From Afipia sp. (GTDB lineage: Bacteria; Pseudomonadota; Alphaproteobacteria; Rhizobiales; Xanthobacteraceae), in the NCBI GenBank assembly GCA_017308595.1, contig JAFKER010000006.1, positions 248,001 through 312,000 on the forward strand: a stretch of DNA of 64,000 nucleotides, in the 5' to 3' direction. The notes beneath the pieces are model-generated. The model was not told the origin of the DNA, made no database searches, and saw nothing but the letters and a program-made list of their open reading frames with translations. The position numbers and the translations under genes were made by a program. How positions within the stretch are numbered: the stretch's first letter is position 1; each line of letters opens with the position of its first letter. Below, one piece after another: positions 10,087-19,172 of this stretch.

Positions 10087-10275
10087 ATTTTCAATCGAAC
10101 GGCCGCCTGAAGGCGGGCTCCGCCAAGGGCGGCGATTTCGCGGGAAACTAGGTGCAACGCCGCGCTTTGGCAAGACGCTTTGACCGCAGAACGTGCGTCA
10201 CGAACAGTCTCTATCGGTCGCCTCCGGCCTGTAAAAAGTTCAGCCCGATGCGCCGGCCTCTTGTCGTGCGCCCGG

Positions 10276-10701
10276 TCAGAGCCCGGGTTTAAACGCCTTG
10301 GCCGCGCCGGCTGCCAGCGGTTCGACCGTCTCGACGGCCACCTTGTGGGTCAGGGTCGCCAAATCCTGGGTCTGGGTGCTGAAAACCTCGAACTGCTTGC
10401 GGGCATGGGCATTCATCAGTTCGAAGACTTCCGGCAGCGACTTCACACCCATCAGGCTCTGGGTAAACGCGAACGCCGCTTCGGTGTTTGTCTGGGCCAT
10501 ACCGATCACGGTCGTGGTGAGGTCGCTGGCGCCTCTCGTGGCCGACGCGTAGACCGCTTCCAGCGCACCATTGTTGGACACAGCCGCATCCTTGAGGGTC
10601 TGATAGCCCCCACGAGCCTGGAAAACGCCCATTTCGGCAAATGCGCGAAACTGTTCCGGCAATTTGAAGGGAACAACGGAAAAGGGATCGTTCGCGCTCA
10701 T
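10276..10701 (-). CDS. Phasin family protein
   Basis: A 141-residue, mostly helical, cysteine-free protein. The core (about residues 20-125, with FAEMGVFQARGGYQTLK and EVFELMNAHARKQFEVFSTQTQDL) matches the phasin_2 family, amphipathic proteins that coat polyhydroxyalkanoate granules. The start at ATG 10701 (MSANDPF) was preferred to longer upstream frames because the upstream part is arginine/tryptophan-rich and not family-like. A second phasin lies 220 bases upstream on the same strand; neither is next to a PHA synthase here. A TGC-containing near-palindrome 107 bases upstream could be a PhaR-type operator. It could instead have a general granule or membrane-associated role. Confidence 0.85.
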   Translation of the reverse strand: MSANDPFSVVPFKLPEQFRAFAEMGVFQARGGYQTLKDAAVSNNGALEAVYASATRGASDLTTTVIGMAQTNTEAAFAFTQSLMGVKSLPEVFELMNAHARKQFEVFSTQTQDLATLTHKVAVETVEPLAAGAAKAFKPGL

Positions 10702-10807
10702 GGGACAGTCCTTGTGTCTGGGATTCAAATGGCCGGAACGGGGCCAGCCTGACGCCGCCATTAAGGCAACGCGCGAAGTCGGTTTCGGTTTGATACTATC
10801 GCCGGAA

Positions 10808-10826
10808 TTTGTGCAATGCAACAAAA
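10808..10826. promoter_or_regulatory. Candidate PhaR-type site upstream of the first phasin
   Basis: TTTGTGCAATGCAACAAAA is an imperfect palindrome containing two GC(A) half sites, similar in style to TGC-rich PhaR operators in phasin promoters. It lies 107 bases before the phasin start. The match is by eye only. Confidence 0.3.
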
Positions 10827-10921
10827 TCCACCGTTCCTGCACATGCCAAATCCGGCAGGTAACCGGATCTGGCATTGCTGGATGTCATTTAACGGACTGC
10901 GATAAGCCCGCGAGGACCAGC

Positions 10922-11296
10922 CTATTTGGGCTTGGCGGCGTCCATGGCGGCACGGGTCACGGCCTGCCCCATTTCGCTGGCCTGCTCCGCCAGCGCGCGC
11001 ATCTGGCCCTGCACATATTCGGTGTGAAGGCGCATCACCTCAGTGAGATCCTTGGCGTGAATGAGCTGCTGCGCATATGCCAGCGAGGACTGCACGTTCT
11101 TCTCCGCGAACGCGATCGCCTTGGCGCTGATGTCCTTGGCCGCCTCTCCGGGCGCGCCGAACGATGCGCCGCCAAAAGCAGCGGCGGTCTGCTGAGCATT
11201 GCTGATGAAGGATTCAAACGCCTTGCGCGCCTGATCCAGACTCGCCTCCGCCATCGACCGCATTTCCTTGGGAATCTCGAACTGATTGCCTGTCAT
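10922..11296 (-). CDS. Phasin family protein
   Basis: A 124-residue helical protein with the phasin layout: short N-terminus, then two long amphipathic helices (MRSMAEASLDQARKAFESF about 12-30, then AIAFAEKNVQSSLAYAQQLI about 60-80) and a basic C-terminus. The start at ATG 11296 has a strong AGGAGGG site 6 bases upstream. It precedes the other phasin on the same strand. The two differ clearly in sequence, so they are not recent duplicates and may coat different granule surfaces. Function in PHA storage is inferred from the family. Confidence 0.85.
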   Translation of the reverse strand: MTGNQFEIPKEMRSMAEASLDQARKAFESFISNAQQTAAAFGGASFGAPGEAAKDISAKAIAFAEKNVQSSLAYAQQLIHAKDLTEVMRLHTEYVQGQMRALAEQASEMGQAVTRAAMDAAKPK

Positions 11297-11619
11297 GTCG
11301 CACCCTCCTGTTATCCGGAGCCAGCTGGACCCGTGTCTGCAATTCACCGCCGGACGACACCACTTATGACGCAGCGCAGCGACAGTTCCTGCGCGTCCAT
11401 CGTGACCGTTTGAATATCTTTTGCAACACCCAACGCCCGAGCCGCGCCGAGGTTCGGCCCTGCGCCGAATTAACGTTATCGCCGGTTTGGCGGGCTAGTC
11501 TCACGCCGCACTGGTGGACCTGACAGCAGGCGCGCCATACTAATCATTTGTTAAGACTGCCGATCCATCCGCGCCGAGATTCGGCGCGCCATGAAGCAAG
11601 TGACAGACCGTTATCGATC
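11297..11619. other. Intergenic region, phasin / histidine kinase
   Basis: This 323-base divergent region should hold promoters for the second phasin and for the histidine kinase. TTTTGCAACA near 11421 resembles half of the TGC-type site seen upstream of the first phasin. I see no gene or clear hairpin. Confidence 0.4.
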
Positions 11620-14600
11620 ATGAGCGAAGCCGACTTCCAACTCCAGGGCATCCGCGATCCGCGCCTCGCGGCTCACGCGACGAGCGGATTGCCTGCGTGG
11701 GTCTGGTCGCTCAACGGAGCCCATATTCTCTGGGCCAACACCATTGGCGCGCGACTGTTCGGCGAACGCAGCGCCGCGGCCCTTTCTGAAAAAGCCATCG
11801 GTCCTGCCGACCCGCAGCGCCGTCAGGCGGTGCAACTCGCCGCACGGCTGTCGCCATCGGGCGCGCCGCGGCTCGAACGGCTGCGCGGCTTCGGCGCGCC
11901 GCTCGGACGTCTTTTGACGTGTTCCTGCGCGCGGCTCACGTTCGCTGACGGGACCACAGGCGTTCTGATCGCGGCGACCGAACCTGTCGGACGTCCCGTG
12001 CCGCTGACCGAACGGCTCGCGCATCTTGTCGACAGCGTGTCGATGCCTGCGATGACCTTCACGACCGATGGCGCGCTGGCCGGCGCCAACGCGGCCGCGA
12101 AGAATGTCCCCGGCCTGTTCGGCAATCTCAACGGCCCCGGTTTCGATGAAGCCCGCGCCATCGCGCTGCGCGACGGACAGGCGGCACTGAAAATGGAATC
12201 GAGCCGCGTCACGCTGCATCGTGTCGGCACCGGCGACACCACTGCACTCGTTGCGTTGATAGATCGCGTGATCACACCACAGGCCGCGCCAAAGCCAGCG
12301 CCCGTAATTATCGAACCGGCCGAACCGCTTGCTGCGCACCCGCCGGTAGAAATGCCTGCTGCGGCGTCCGTCACCGCAGAGATGGAAACCGCACCGGCCT
12401 TCGCCGTTCCGCCACCAGCGCAGGCCGCACCCCTCGCCGATGCCGCCAACGAAGCCCCTGAGCAGAAACCATCCGCCGAAACACTTGCCGATGTGCTGCC
12501 CACCGACCTGTTTGGATCGGCCTTCGACGATCAAGCCGAAACAGACGCGCCCGCGCCGCAAGCCTCCGAAACTCCGACAGAGCCTGTACGCACCTCAACA
12601 CCATCGGACATCGTCGCCGAGCCCGCGCCATATGCAGAACCGGAACATCAGGATGCGCCGGAAGTCCCGGTGACTCGGATCTATCTCGACGACATCCGCA
12701 AGGCTTCTGCGCAAAAGCACGATGCCGCCGACGCCCCGTTCGAAGAGCAGGCCGACGTGCAGGACACGTCCGTGACACCGCCACAGCACCCGCTGCGCTT
12801 CACCTGGCACATGGACGAACACAACCGCTTCTCGCTTGGCGATGACGCATTCACCCGCCTGATCGGCAACCGATCCGCGTCTGCATTCGGCAGACCGTGG
12901 CAGGAAATCGCAACCATCCTCGGCCTCGATCCCCAGGGCCGCGTCGCCGACGCAGTTGCGACGCGCGAGAGCTGGAGCAATATCGTTGTGAACTGGCCCG
13001 CCGACGGCGCCGGCGCACAGCTTCCGGTCGAACTGTCCGGTCTGCCGGTTTATGATCGCGCCGGAATATTTTCGGGCTATCGGGGGTTCGGCGTCTGCCG
13101 CGACATCGACGGCATGGCACGGCTCGCCGCGCTGCGCAGTGAGGATGCGCTGTACGCATCGGAACCGGCGGCAACGCCGCTCTCCGAGGAAGCGGCGTCA
13201 CAAGACCTCACGGTTGCGAACGAACCTTCCGGCGAGCAGGCGCACGAAGCGCTTGCAGACATACCGCATGTTGCCGCCGGCATGCAGGACAACATCCCTC
13301 CAGACATTTCACCGCGAACCGAAACGAAGGCTCCCGTGGACATTCCGCAGAACGTCGTGCCGTTTCCCGTGGCCGAACCGAAGGCTCCCGCGCTGACTGC
13401 GGTGGAGAGCAACGCGTTCGACGAACTGGCACGGCAACTGTCGGCACGCCTTGAAAATGCGGCAGAGCACGACACGCTCACCGACGCCTCGGTGGCCGAG
13501 CTGTTCGCTGCCGATGACAGCGAGCCGCCGCGCGAGGCGGTCGCCGAGCCGCCTGCGCTTGAACATCCGCCAGCCTTTCTGCAGCCAGAGCCGGTGCTGC
13601 CCCGCGCCAACGCAGCGCAAGACCTGCAACTGTTCGACCGCCTGCCGGTTGGCGTACTGGTTTATCGGCTCGATCGCCTGCTCTATGCCAACAGGGCATT
13701 TTTCGCATCCACCGGGTACGACGATCTTCATGCCTTGACTGAAGCCGGCGGCCTCGATGCCCTCACGGTTGAGGCCGGTGCTGGCTCCGCCAGCAGCACG
13801 TCGGAAACCGGAACGCCCGTGGTGATCTCCGCCACCAGCCAAAGCGGACCCGACAGGGGCGAGCCTGCGGAAGCAAGGCTGTTCGCGATCACATGGGATG
13901 GCGAGCCGGCACATGCGCTGATCTTCTCCGGACCGCGCGCTGAAGCGCGGATCGACACTGCTCCCGCGCTGGCCGTGCCCGTGCCGGTCGTGGCTCCGCC
14001 GGTCGCAGCAAGCAGCGATGAAATCACACTGGCTGACGAACTCGCGACCATTCTGGACAGCACCGCCGAGGGCGTCGTGGTGTTTGACGGCGAGGGCCGC
14101 CTTCTCTCCTGCAACCGCAGCGCAGAGACCCTGTTTGGCCGCAACGACAGCGAGATGGCGAAGCTCGGCCTCACCGAGCTGTTTGCGCCGGAAAGCCAAC
14201 GCGCCGTGCAGGATTATGTCAGCGAGGTCGGGGCCGCCGCCGTCGCCGGCCTCATCCTTCACAACCGTGAATTGCTGGGCCGCGCCCGTGACGGGCAGGC
14301 CATTCCGCTATCCATGACCGTCGGACGCACCCAGCCCGGCGGTCCCCGCTTCTTCGCAATCTTCCGCAACCTGTCTCAGGCAAAAAAAGGTGAAGGCGAT
14401 CTGGTTCAAGCCCGGCGTCAGGTCGAACGTGCCACCAGCGCCAAGGCGGATATTCTGGGAAGGATCAGCCACGAGGTCCGCATGCCGCTCAATGCCATTA
14501 TCGGCTTTGCGGATGTGATGATCGAGGAGCGCTTCGGCGCGCTCGGCAACGAGCGCTATGTCGAATACATGAAGGACATTCGCGCCTCCGGCCAGCGGGT

Positions 14601-15135
14601 GATCGCGATCATCGACGACCTGCTCGATCTGTCGCGCATCGAATCCGGGAAGATGGAACTGTCGTTCGCGAGCCAGGATCTCAACAGCATGGTCGAGCAG
14701 TGCGTCGCCGTGATGCAGCCGCAGGCCAACCGCGAGCGCATCATCATCCGCACCTCGCTGGCGCATGCGCTGCCGACGGTGAAGGCCGATGCGCGCGCGC
14801 TGCGTCAGATCGCGATGAACCTGATCGGCAATTCGATCCATCTCGCCAATGCCGGCGGACAGGTGATCGTCTCCACCGCAACGACAGACTTCGGTGACAT
14901 CGTATTGCGGGTCCGCGATACCGGACACGGCCTCAATGACAATGAGATCGCAGCGGCCATGGCGCCGTTCCGCACGTCAGACGTGTCAGACCAGACTGCC
15001 GACGGTTCGGTGGTAAACCTGTCGCTGACCAAGGCGCTGGTCGAAGCCAATCGGGCGCAGTTCCACATCAAGACCGCGCCGCATTCCGGCACGCTGATCG
15101 AGGTCGTGTTTTCTCACGCCAGCGCCATCGCGTGA
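11620..15135 (+). CDS. Large PAS-domain sensor histidine kinase, PdhS/PleC-like, with degenerate ATP lid
   Basis: The 1171-residue protein has a PAS-like N-terminus, a long Ala/Pro/Glu-rich linker with further PAS-like blocks (around 400-510, 670-760 and 800-930), a HisKA dimerization domain with H951 in SHEVRMPLNAIIGFADVM, and a C-terminal HATPase domain. The H-box and following sequence resemble the PleC/DivJ/PdhS cell-cycle kinases of alphaproteobacteria. The N-box (N1067-LIGNS) and G1 box (DTGHGL, 1100-1105) are present, but the glycine-rich G2 lid normally reading GTGLGL is GSVVNL (1129-1134). No transmembrane segment is evident, so it is probably cytoplasmic. ATG 11620 (MSEADF) was taken because the upstream frame is not family-like. 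No partner regulator is adjacent. Confidence 0.85.
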   Translation: MSEADFQLQGIRDPRLAAHATSGLPAWVWSLNGAHILWANTIGARLFGERSAAALSEKAIGPADPQRRQAVQLAARLSPSGAPRLERLRGFGAPLGRLLTCSCARLTFADGTTGVLIAATEPVGRPVPLTERLAHLVDSVSMPAMTFTTDGALAGANAAAKNVPGLFGNLNGPGFDEARAIALRDGQAALKMESSRVTLHRVGTGDTTALVALIDRVITPQAAPKPAPVIIEPAEPLAAHPPVEMPAAASVTAEMETAPAFAVPPPAQAAPLADAANEAPEQKPSAETLADVLPTDLFGSAFDDQAETDAPAPQASETPTEPVRTSTPSDIVAEPAPYAEPEHQDAPEVPVTRIYLDDIRKASAQKHDAADAPFEEQADVQDTSVTPPQHPLRFTWHMDEHNRFSLGDDAFTRLIGNRSASAFGRPWQEIATILGLDPQGRVADAVATRESWSNIVVNWPADGAGAQLPVELSGLPVYDRAGIFSGYRGFGVCRDIDGMARLAALRSEDALYASEPAATPLSEEAASQDLTVANEPSGEQAHEALADIPHVAAGMQDNIPPDISPRTETKAPVDIPQNVVPFPVAEPKAPALTAVESNAFDELARQLSARLENAAEHDTLTDASVAELFAADDSEPPREAVAEPPALEHPPAFLQPEPVLPRANAAQDLQLFDRLPVGVLVYRLDRLLYANRAFFASTGYDDLHALTEAGGLDALTVEAGAGSASSTSETGTPVVISATSQSGPDRGEPAEARLFAITWDGEPAHALIFSGPRAEARIDTAPALAVPVPVVAPPVAASSDEITLADELATILDSTAEGVVVFDGEGRLLSCNRSAETLFGRNDSEMAKLGLTELFAPESQRAVQDYVSEVGAAAVAGLILHNRELLGRARDGQAIPLSMTVGRTQPGGPRFFAIFRNLSQAKKGEGDLVQARRQVERATSAKADILGRISHEVRMPLNAIIGFADVMIEERFGALGNERYVEYMKDIRASGQRVIAIIDDLLDLSRIESGKMELSFASQDLNSMVEQCVAVMQPQANRERIIIRTSLAHALPTVKADARALRQIAMNLIGNSIHLANAGGQVIVSTATTDFGDIVLRVRDTGHGLNDNEIAAAMAPFRTSDVSDQTADGSVVNLSLTKALVEANRAQFHIKTAPHSGTLIEVVFSHASAIA

Positions 15136-15139
15136 ATAG

Positions 15140-15156
15140 TCTGGAATTACTCTAAA
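15140..15156. promoter_or_regulatory. Irr-box-like iron control element
   Basis: TCTGGAATTACTCTAAA matches the rhizobial ICE/Irr consensus TTTAGAATTATTCTAAA (as I recall it) at 14 of 17 positions. It lies 108 bases before the iron-binding protein gene, which is the expected kind of target for Irr. Confidence 0.5.
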
Positions 15157-15264
15157 ATTGGGCTCTCGCGACATAGCGCCACGCGAATATCAATGTCGGG
15201 TGGGCTACAGAACCAGCAACGCGCTGGACTGGTTCGGCGCACTCATCAAGCGCCGGAGCCTCCC

Positions 15265-16290
15265 ATGATACGCCCTCGCATTCTTGCCGCTGCAACCGCC
15301 ATCACCTCCGCGATGGTGCTGAACGGGGCAGCTTTCGCCCAATCCGGCGAGGTCAATGTTTACAGCTATCGCGAGAACAAGCTGGTTCAGCCGCTGATCG
15401 ATGCTTTCGCCAAAGACACCGGCATCAAGGTCAATATCGTTTCCGCCAGTTCGGGCCTCGAACAGCGCATCAAGTCGGAAGGCGCCAACAGCCCTGCCGA
15501 CGTGCTGCTGACGGTGGACATCGGTCGCATCGACGAGGCCGTCAAAGCCGACGTAACCCAGCCGATCAAATCGGACGTGATCGACAAGGTCGTGCCCGCG
15601 CAATACCGCGATCCCAACGGCCACTGGACCGGCATCGCGATGCGCGCACGCGTGATCTACGCCTCGAAGGACCGCGTCAAACAGGACGCCATCACTTATG
15701 AAGAACTTGCCGACCCGAAGTGGAAGGGCAAGATCTGCATCCGCTCGGGCCAGCACATCTACAACAACGCGTTGTTCGCAGCCTACGTCGCACACCATGG
15801 CGAAGCGAAAGCCGAGGAATGGCTGCGCGGCGTGAAAGCCAATCTCGCGCAAAAGCCGTCCGGCGGCGATCGCGAGCAGGCGCGTGACGTGGCGGCCGGC
15901 AAGTGCGACATCGCCATCGGCAACACCTATTACTGGGCGCTGATGATGAACAATGATCCCGACAAGAAGCCGTGGGCGGAAGCCACCAAGGTCATCCTCC
16001 CGACCTTCGCGGGCGGCGGCACCCACGTCAATCTGTCCGGCGTGCTGCTTGCAAAGCATTCGCCGAACCGCGCCAACGCCATCAAGTTCATCGAATGGCT
16101 GGCCGGGGAACATGCGCAGCAGCTTTATGCCGACGCCAACTACGAATACCCGGTTCGCGCCGGAGTCGCCGTCAATCCAACCGTCGCCGGCTACGGCACG
16201 CTGAAGCCTGATACGCTGCCGATCGCCAAGATCGCCACCAGCCGCAAGGCGGCTTCGACGCTTGTCGACAAGGTCGGGTTCGATAATTGA
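15265..16290 (+). CDS. fbpA: Iron(III) ABC transporter, periplasmic binding protein
   Basis: A 341-residue exported protein with a signal peptide ending after A25 (GAAFA-Q). The mature part starts NVYSYRENKLVQPLIDAF and is a type II periplasmic binding protein of the FbpA/FutA/AfuA ferric-iron family. The adjacent tyrosines Y222-Y223 in GNTYYWAL occupy the place of the iron-ligand pair of FbpA. It binds Fe3+ in the periplasm and hands it to the permease whose gene follows. Start ATG 15265 precedes the signal peptide directly; an earlier in-frame start would add a non-signal extension. An Irr-like box upstream suggests iron-dependent control. Confidence 0.9.
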   Translation: MIRPRILAAATAITSAMVLNGAAFAQSGEVNVYSYRENKLVQPLIDAFAKDTGIKVNIVSASSGLEQRIKSEGANSPADVLLTVDIGRIDEAVKADVTQPIKSDVIDKVVPAQYRDPNGHWTGIAMRARVIYASKDRVKQDAITYEELADPKWKGKICIRSGQHIYNNALFAAYVAHHGEAKAEEWLRGVKANLAQKPSGGDREQARDVAAGKCDIAIGNTYYWALMMNNDPDKKPWAEATKVILPTFAGGGTHVNLSGVLLAKHSPNRANAIKFIEWLAGEHAQQLYADANYEYPVRAGVAVNPTVAGYGTLKPDTLPIAKIATSRKAASTLVDKVGFDN

Positions 16291-16318
16291 CGTCTCCTCA
16301 ACACCCGTTGTTTGGAAC

Positions 16319-17962
16319 GTGACAAGCACGCGCATCGCGGAGCCCATGGCCTCCGCGCTCGCAGCCTTCACGGCAGCGCTGGTCGCGCTGCCGGTGCTGG
16401 CGATTGTGGTGATCGCGGCACAGCCTGTTCCGGATCTCTGGTCACACCTGATCGACTATGTGCTGCCGCAGGCGCTGCGCGACACGACCGGATTGCTGTT
16501 CGGGGTCGGCGTGGTCGCGCTGCTCGCCGGCGCAGGGCCGGCATGGCTGGTATCGGCGCATGACTTCCCCGGACGCAGTCTGCTGCTCTGGCTGCTGCCG
16601 CTGCCGCTGGCGATCCCGACCTACATCGCAGCCTACGTCTATGTCGATCTGTTCGAACCGCTCGGCCTTGTCCACCGCATCCTGACGCAGTGGCTCCCCG
16701 CCCGCGATGCATTGGCGCTGCTGCCGAACCTGCGTTCCCTGCCCGGCGCAATCCTCATTATCGGCATCGTCCTGTACCCTTACGTCTACCTGTCGGCGCG
16801 TGCGACGTTTCAGTTGCAAAGCGCGGAGTTCGCGGAAGCCGCTCGCACGCTGGGCGCCAGCCGCTGGAACATCTTCCGCCGCATTTCGCTGCCGACGGCC
16901 CGACCGGCGCTGGCGGTCGGCCTCTCGCTCGTCGCACTGGAAACGCTGAACGATATCGGCGCCAGCGAGTATCTCGGCGTGCGTACCCTCACGGTTTCGA
17001 TCTTCACCACATGGCTTAATCGCGGCAGCCTTGCGGGCGCGGCGCAACTCTCCTGTCTTGTTCTGGCGATCGTCGGCGGACTGATCGCGCTGGAGCGTTA
17101 TGGCCGCCGCAATGCCGTGACCGAATTTTCCTCCGAAAGTCCCCGGCTGACACCGCGCACCCCGTTCACCGGCGTAAAAGGCTGGCTGGCGTTTACGGCA
17201 TGTATCCTGCCCGTACTGCTCGGTTTCATCGTGCCGCTGCTGTTCCTGCTGCGGCAGAGCCTCCATCGCGCGACCGTCACGATGGATGGCGCTCTCTGGC
17301 GTGACGCGCTCAACTCCGTAACCTTTGCTACGCTTGCGACGCTGGTGGCGCTCGGTCTTGGTCTCGCGACCATTCTTGCAACACGCTGGCGTCCGGGCTC
17401 ATGGCGCGCCGTTGCGTCGAACATCGCACAGACCGGCTACGCGCTGCCGGGGCTGGTGCTTGCGCTCGGCCTGTTGACGCCGGTGCTTGCCATCGACAAT
17501 GCGCTTAACGCGCTTGCGGCATGGCTCGGACTGACACTTCCCGGCCTGGTGTTGATGGGGTCCGGCACCGCCGTGGTGACGGCCTATGTGATCCGCTTCC
17601 TTGCGGTGCCGACGGGCTTCCTGCGCGCGGGCTTCGCGCGCATCCCGTTCGACTATGACGACAGCGCACGCAGCGCGGGCGCCGGACAGATCACCGCGAT
17701 GCGGCGAATTCACCTGCCGTTGCTGCGCCCTGCATTGCTCGGTGCGGCCATCGTGGTGTTCGTCGATTGCCTGAAGGAATTGCCGGCAACGCTGTTGCTG
17801 CGTCCACTCAATGTCGAGACGCTGGCCACATCGATCTATCAATATGCCAGCCGCGGCAGTTTCGAGGACGGATCGCTCGCCGCACTCCTGATCGTCGCCG
17901 CGAGCATCGGGCCGGTGGCATGGCTGACGCGGTTCTCGGATGTGCCGAAAGGGCCGGTCTAA
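16319..17962 (+). CDS. fbpB: Iron(III) ABC transporter permease (fused two-domain)
   Basis: About 547 residues with some twelve hydrophobic segments and two binding-protein-dependent transport modules, each with an EAA-type loop (EAARTLGASRWNIFRRISLPTARPA in the first half is spread over about 190-215; the second half has DDSARSAGAGQITAMRRI). This tandem fusion is typical of FbpB/SfuB iron permeases. It follows the binding-protein gene closely, and the gene order predicts an ATPase gene next, but the following gene is an unrelated permease on the other strand, so the ATPase must be supplied elsewhere. The start is uncertain: GTG 16319 or ATG 16346 (preceded by GGAG). Its stop overlaps the end of the AI-2E gene by 4 bases. 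Confidence 0.9.
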   Translation: MTSTRIAEPMASALAAFTAALVALPVLAIVVIAAQPVPDLWSHLIDYVLPQALRDTTGLLFGVGVVALLAGAGPAWLVSAHDFPGRSLLLWLLPLPLAIPTYIAAYVYVDLFEPLGLVHRILTQWLPARDALALLPNLRSLPGAILIIGIVLYPYVYLSARATFQLQSAEFAEAARTLGASRWNIFRRISLPTARPALAVGLSLVALETLNDIGASEYLGVRTLTVSIFTTWLNRGSLAGAAQLSCLVLAIVGGLIALERYGRRNAVTEFSSESPRLTPRTPFTGVKGWLAFTACILPVLLGFIVPLLFLLRQSLHRATVTMDGALWRDALNSVTFATLATLVALGLGLATILATRWRPGSWRAVASNIAQTGYALPGLVLALGLLTPVLAIDNALNALAAWLGLTLPGLVLMGSGTAVVTAYVIRFLAVPTGFLRAGFARIPFDYDDSARSAGAGQITAMRRIHLPLLRPALLGAAIVVFVDCLKELPATLLLRPLNVETLATSIYQYASRGSFEDGSLAALLIVAASIGPVAWLTRFSDVPKGPV

Positions 17963-19032
17963 ATCGGTTCTTCGATCCGGACCTGATCTTCTTTTCGCGA
18001 GATCGAAAAGATGTCCCACACCGCGATGAACATCGCAGCAATCACCGGACCGATGACAAAGCCATTCAGCCCGAAAGCCTCGATGCCGCCGAGCGTCGAA
18101 ATCAGCACCACATAATCCGGCAGCTTGGTGTCCTTGCCCACCAGCATCGGACGCAGCAGATTATCGACAAGACCGATGACCAGAAAACCGTAGGCGATCA
18201 GGATCGCGCCCTGAATGAACGAGCCTGTGGCGAGCAGATAAAGCGCGACCGGCATCCAAACGAGGCCAGCGCCGACCGCAGGCAGCAGCGACAGGAACGC
18301 CATCAGCACCGCCCACAACAGCGCCGCGTTGATGCCGAGAATCCAGAAAATCACGCCGCCAAGCGCGCCTTGAGCCATGGCGACCAGAATGCTGCCCTTC
18401 ACCGTTGCGCGGATCACCACGGTGAACTTCTCCAGCAGCGCATCGCGCAGCCCTGCGCGCAGCGGAATAGCGTCCTTGATGCGCTGTGACAGCGCGGTGC
18501 CGTCACGAAACAGGAAGAACAGCAGATATAGCATGATGGCGGCGTTGACGATGAACTCGAATGTGCTTTGCCCGATGTTCAAGGCCTGCGATGCAATCTG
18601 CTGGCTGCCCTTGAGCAGCCCGGCGGAAATTTTCTCCTGCATCCCTCCCAAGCTGGCAACACCGAAGCGATCGAGCATACCGGTTACCCATTGCGGCAAG
18701 GCATCGAGAATCTGCTGGAACAGCTTGACGAAATCGAGCTGACCCGACTGCACCTTCGCGAACACAGCGGCGGCCTGCTGCGTCAGCGACGCGGCGATCA
18801 GCGTCAACGGCAGGATCACGATCATGACGACCAGCACGATCATGGCCAGCGCGGCCAGGGTGGGACGTTGCGGAATTTTCCGCAGCAACCGCCGGTAAAG
18901 CGGAGCGAACATGATGGCGATGACGACGCCCCACAGGATGGCGCCATAGAAGGAGGTGAGTATCCAGCCGAAGGCCAGCGACACCACCACGATCAGGATC
19001 AGAAAAGCCTTGTCTTCGATACGCCCGCGCAT
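17959..19032 (-). CDS. AI-2E family transporter (PerM/TqsA-like)
   Basis: A 357-residue polytopic membrane protein. Its pattern of two N-terminal helices (about 10-50), a third at 60-85, a soluble stretch, then several C-terminal helices with FWILGINAALLWAVLMAFLSLLPAVGAG is the signature of the AI-2E/PerM exporter family (UPF0118). Members have been linked to autoinducer-2 export or Na+/H+ exchange; the substrate here is unknown. ATG 19032 (MRGRIEDKAF) places the first helix at the usual distance; an upstream frame adds 20 residues without family resemblance. It converges on fbpB with a 4-base overlap of stop codons and has no functional link to it. Confidence 0.88.
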   Translation of the reverse strand: MRGRIEDKAFLILIVVVSLAFGWILTSFYGAILWGVVIAIMFAPLYRRLLRKIPQRPTLAALAMIVLVVMIVILPLTLIAASLTQQAAAVFAKVQSGQLDFVKLFQQILDALPQWVTGMLDRFGVASLGGMQEKISAGLLKGSQQIASQALNIGQSTFEFIVNAAIMLYLLFFLFRDGTALSQRIKDAIPLRAGLRDALLEKFTVVIRATVKGSILVAMAQGALGGVIFWILGINAALLWAVLMAFLSLLPAVGAGLVWMPVALYLLATGSFIQGAILIAYGFLVIGLVDNLLRPMLVGKDTKLPDYVVLISTLGGIEAFGLNGFVIGPVIAAMFIAVWDIFSISRKEDQVRIEEPI

Positions 19033-19172
19033 GCGATTGTCCTTTGCCGTCTGTGGCGTCGCCGAAAAATCGCCGTAACGACGGCGCAGCATCGAAAGGG
19101 CCTCGGAGGTATCTTCAGGCCTAGCATATTTTGTTCTGAACCGGCTGTGCCTGGACCCGCCACGACCGTATA

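Noticed and set aside
15205-16371. A 388-codon reverse frame over fbpA
   Set aside because: Shadow of a conserved periplasmic binding protein gene with signal peptide.
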